A DNA stretch of 64,000 nt from Nocardioides okcheonensis (lineage in GTDB: Bacteria; Actinomycetota; Actinomycetes; Propionibacteriales; Nocardioidaceae): NCBI RefSeq assembly GCF_020991065.1, contig NZ_CP087710.1:992001-1056000 (forward strand), given 5' to 3'. Made by a program: the position numbers and the translations under genes. Positions within the stretch are counted from its first letter, which is position 1, and each line of letters opens with the position of its first letter. The notes under the pieces were generated by a model. The model was not told the origin of the DNA. It was given only the letters and a program-made list of their open reading frames with translations, and did no database searches. Positions 63,196 to 64,000 of the stretch are shown here, one piece after another.

Positions 63196-63201
63196 GCGAC
63201 G

Positions 63202-63294
63202 CGGGGCTCTGGCTCCGGGCTGGGCTCGGGCTGGGCTCGGGCTGGGCCCTGATCTTGGCTCGGGCTGGGCTGGGGCTGGGCTCGGGCTGGGTTG
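63202..63294. repeat. GGGCTC/GGGCTG simple-sequence tract
   Basis: About 90 bases of alternating GGGCTCGGGCTG-like hexamers right after the transglutaminase stop. Guanine runs are frequent enough for four-stranded structures on the plus strand. Confidence 0.7.
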
Positions 63295-63444
63295 CGCCCG
63301 GTCGTCCGCCCGACCGGGCGGCGACGTCCGCGGCAGGGACGCCTCACCGGAGTCCGCGGCCGGGGTCACCCGGCAGCGCGTCCCTCGTGATCATGGAGGG
63401 CCCGCGTCACCCGGCGGCACGACGACTCCACGATCCTCCGCGCC

Positions 63445-63489
63445 AGCGCCGCACGACCGGGCGCCGCACGACCGGGCGCCGAACGACCG
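63445..63489. repeat. Three tandem 15-base repeats
   Basis: GCGCCGCACGACCGG occurs at 63445-63459 and 63460-63474, with a one-base variant at 63475-63489. It is located about 75 bases beyond the DUF3040 stop. Confidence 0.8.
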
Positions 63490-63563
63490 GGCACGAGGCA
63501 CGGAACGGCTCAGCGGTCAGACGCCGATCGGCACCTGTCGGCGCCGGGGTTGCAGTTCGAGGC

Positions 63564-64000
63564 TCAGAGGCCGCGCTCGCGGCGGCGGCGCCACCGCTCC
63601 TCGACCCGCTCCATGAACGGGCTGCCGTTGCGCTGGCGACCGGGGCGGTGCGGACGGTGCATGCGGCCGCCGTCGACGACGCCCAGCCCGGAACGGCCCG
63701 AGGAGCGCACCTTGGCGGGCGCGGAGGGCGAGCGGGCCGCGGTGAGGGCGAGGACCGCACCGCCGAGCATGACCACGAAGCCGGCCACGCCGAGGACCGT
63801 CTGGAGGACGGCGGAGAGGTCGAGCAGCACGGCGAGCACGAGGAGGCCGATGCCGACGGCGAGGATCACGCCGCCGAGGATCATCCGTCGTCGCGCGGTG
63901 CGCTGGAACGAGGTGCCGCGCAGGGTGGAGGCGAACTTCGGGTCCTCCTCGACGAGGGCGCGCTCCATCTGCTCGAGCAGTCGCAGTTCTTCCTCGGAGA
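63564..64000 (-). CDS. DUF3040 membrane protein, 5' end outside the window
   Basis: The visible part starts SEEELRLLEQMERALVEEDP and continues FASTLRG, the DUF3040 N-terminus; an upstream Met a few codons beyond base 64000 is the expected start. Two hydrophobic segments follow (MILGGVILAVGIGLLVLAVLL and TVLGVAGFVVMLGGAVLAL) and then a basic, Arg-rich C-terminus (ERVEERWRRRRERGL). A conserved actinobacterial membrane protein of unknown function. An internal ATG at 63968 is within the conserved block and not the start. Confidence 0.8.
   Translation of the reverse strand, partial: SEEELRLLEQMERALVEEDPKFASTLRGTSFQRTARRRMILGGVILAVGIGLLVLAVLLDLSAVLQTVLGVAGFVVMLGGAVLALTAARSPSAPAKVRSSGRSGLGVVDGGRMHRPHRPGRQRNGSPFMERVEERWRRRRERGL

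Larger units (their letters stand above)
63196..63563. other. 368-base convergent intergenic region
   Basis: Simple-sequence GGGCTC/GGGCTG repeats (63202-63294), a 7-base hairpin CCGCCCG-AC-CGGGCGG (63306-63321, possible terminator of the moxR operon) and three 15-base tandem repeats (63445-63489). No gene with a family signal was found. Confidence 0.55.

Overview
This is a G+C-rich (roughly 70 percent or more) actinobacterial chromosome segment. GTG starts are frequent, adjacent genes often overlap by 4 bases (ATGA or GTGA), and the gene set is typical of the phylum: Wag31/DivIVA, SepF, an SsgA-like protein, mraZ-dcw cluster, a PriA-type HisA, F420-type oxidoreductase. Gene order (his genes, dnaE, rluD-lspA-traR/dksA-divIVA-yggT-sepF-yggS-pgeF-ftsZ, then dcw up to mraZ) follows the arrangement known from Streptomyces and Nocardioidaceae. 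A Nocardioides-like organism is the best guess. This is inference from content and order, not a database match.

Layout. Bases 1-10750 hold mixed metabolic genes: a phosphatase fragment, a small basic protein, a carboxyethylornithine synthase-like enzyme, HIT and GNAT proteins, a lipoprotein, an F420-type oxidoreductase, a MalY/PatB aminotransferase, thrS, a HAD hydrolase, an OsmC protein, tRNA-Val(CAC), a PGPGW membrane protein and an SsgA-like regulator. Bases 10839-17111 encode transporters: a heterodimeric ABC exporter with one degenerate ATP site, and a polar amino-acid ABC importer. Bases 17139-26757 carry histidine biosynthesis (hisD-hisC-hisB-hisH, then hisA-NUDIX-hisF), split by about 4 kb containing a secreted protein, a hemerythrin protein, an SRPBCC protein, a seven-unit repeat array and a secreted phosphodiesterase. 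Bases 26835-38118 hold LON-domain and YbaK proteins, a DUF3352 protein, dnaE, a GNAT-chorismate mutase fusion, rluD and lspA. Bases 38091-58138 are the cell-envelope and division block, from the TraR/DksA protein through wag31, sepF, ftsZ and the mur/fts genes to mraZ, nearly all on the minus strand. Bases 58561-63195 are a divergent moxR-DUF58-transglutaminase operon, followed by a DUF3040 gene that runs off the window.

How the parts work together. The dcw genes make lipid II (murE, murF, mraY, murD, murG, murC) and supply divisome and polar growth proteins (FtsW, FtsI, FtsL, FtsQ, FtsZ, SepF, Wag31). They lie downstream of a mraZ promoter overlapped by four 10-base direct repeats that look like MraZ boxes. 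Many single genes and operon heads have a TANNNT hexamer 6 or 7 bases before the start codon, predicting leaderless mRNAs. I saw no phage, insertion sequence, CRISPR array or recognisable defence system. The least explained elements are the mirrored repeat array at 20958-21160, the overlapping long hairpins at 35209-35291, a dispersed 56-62 base repeat (15296 and 49733), and the GNAT-chorismate mutase fusion at 35884-36609.
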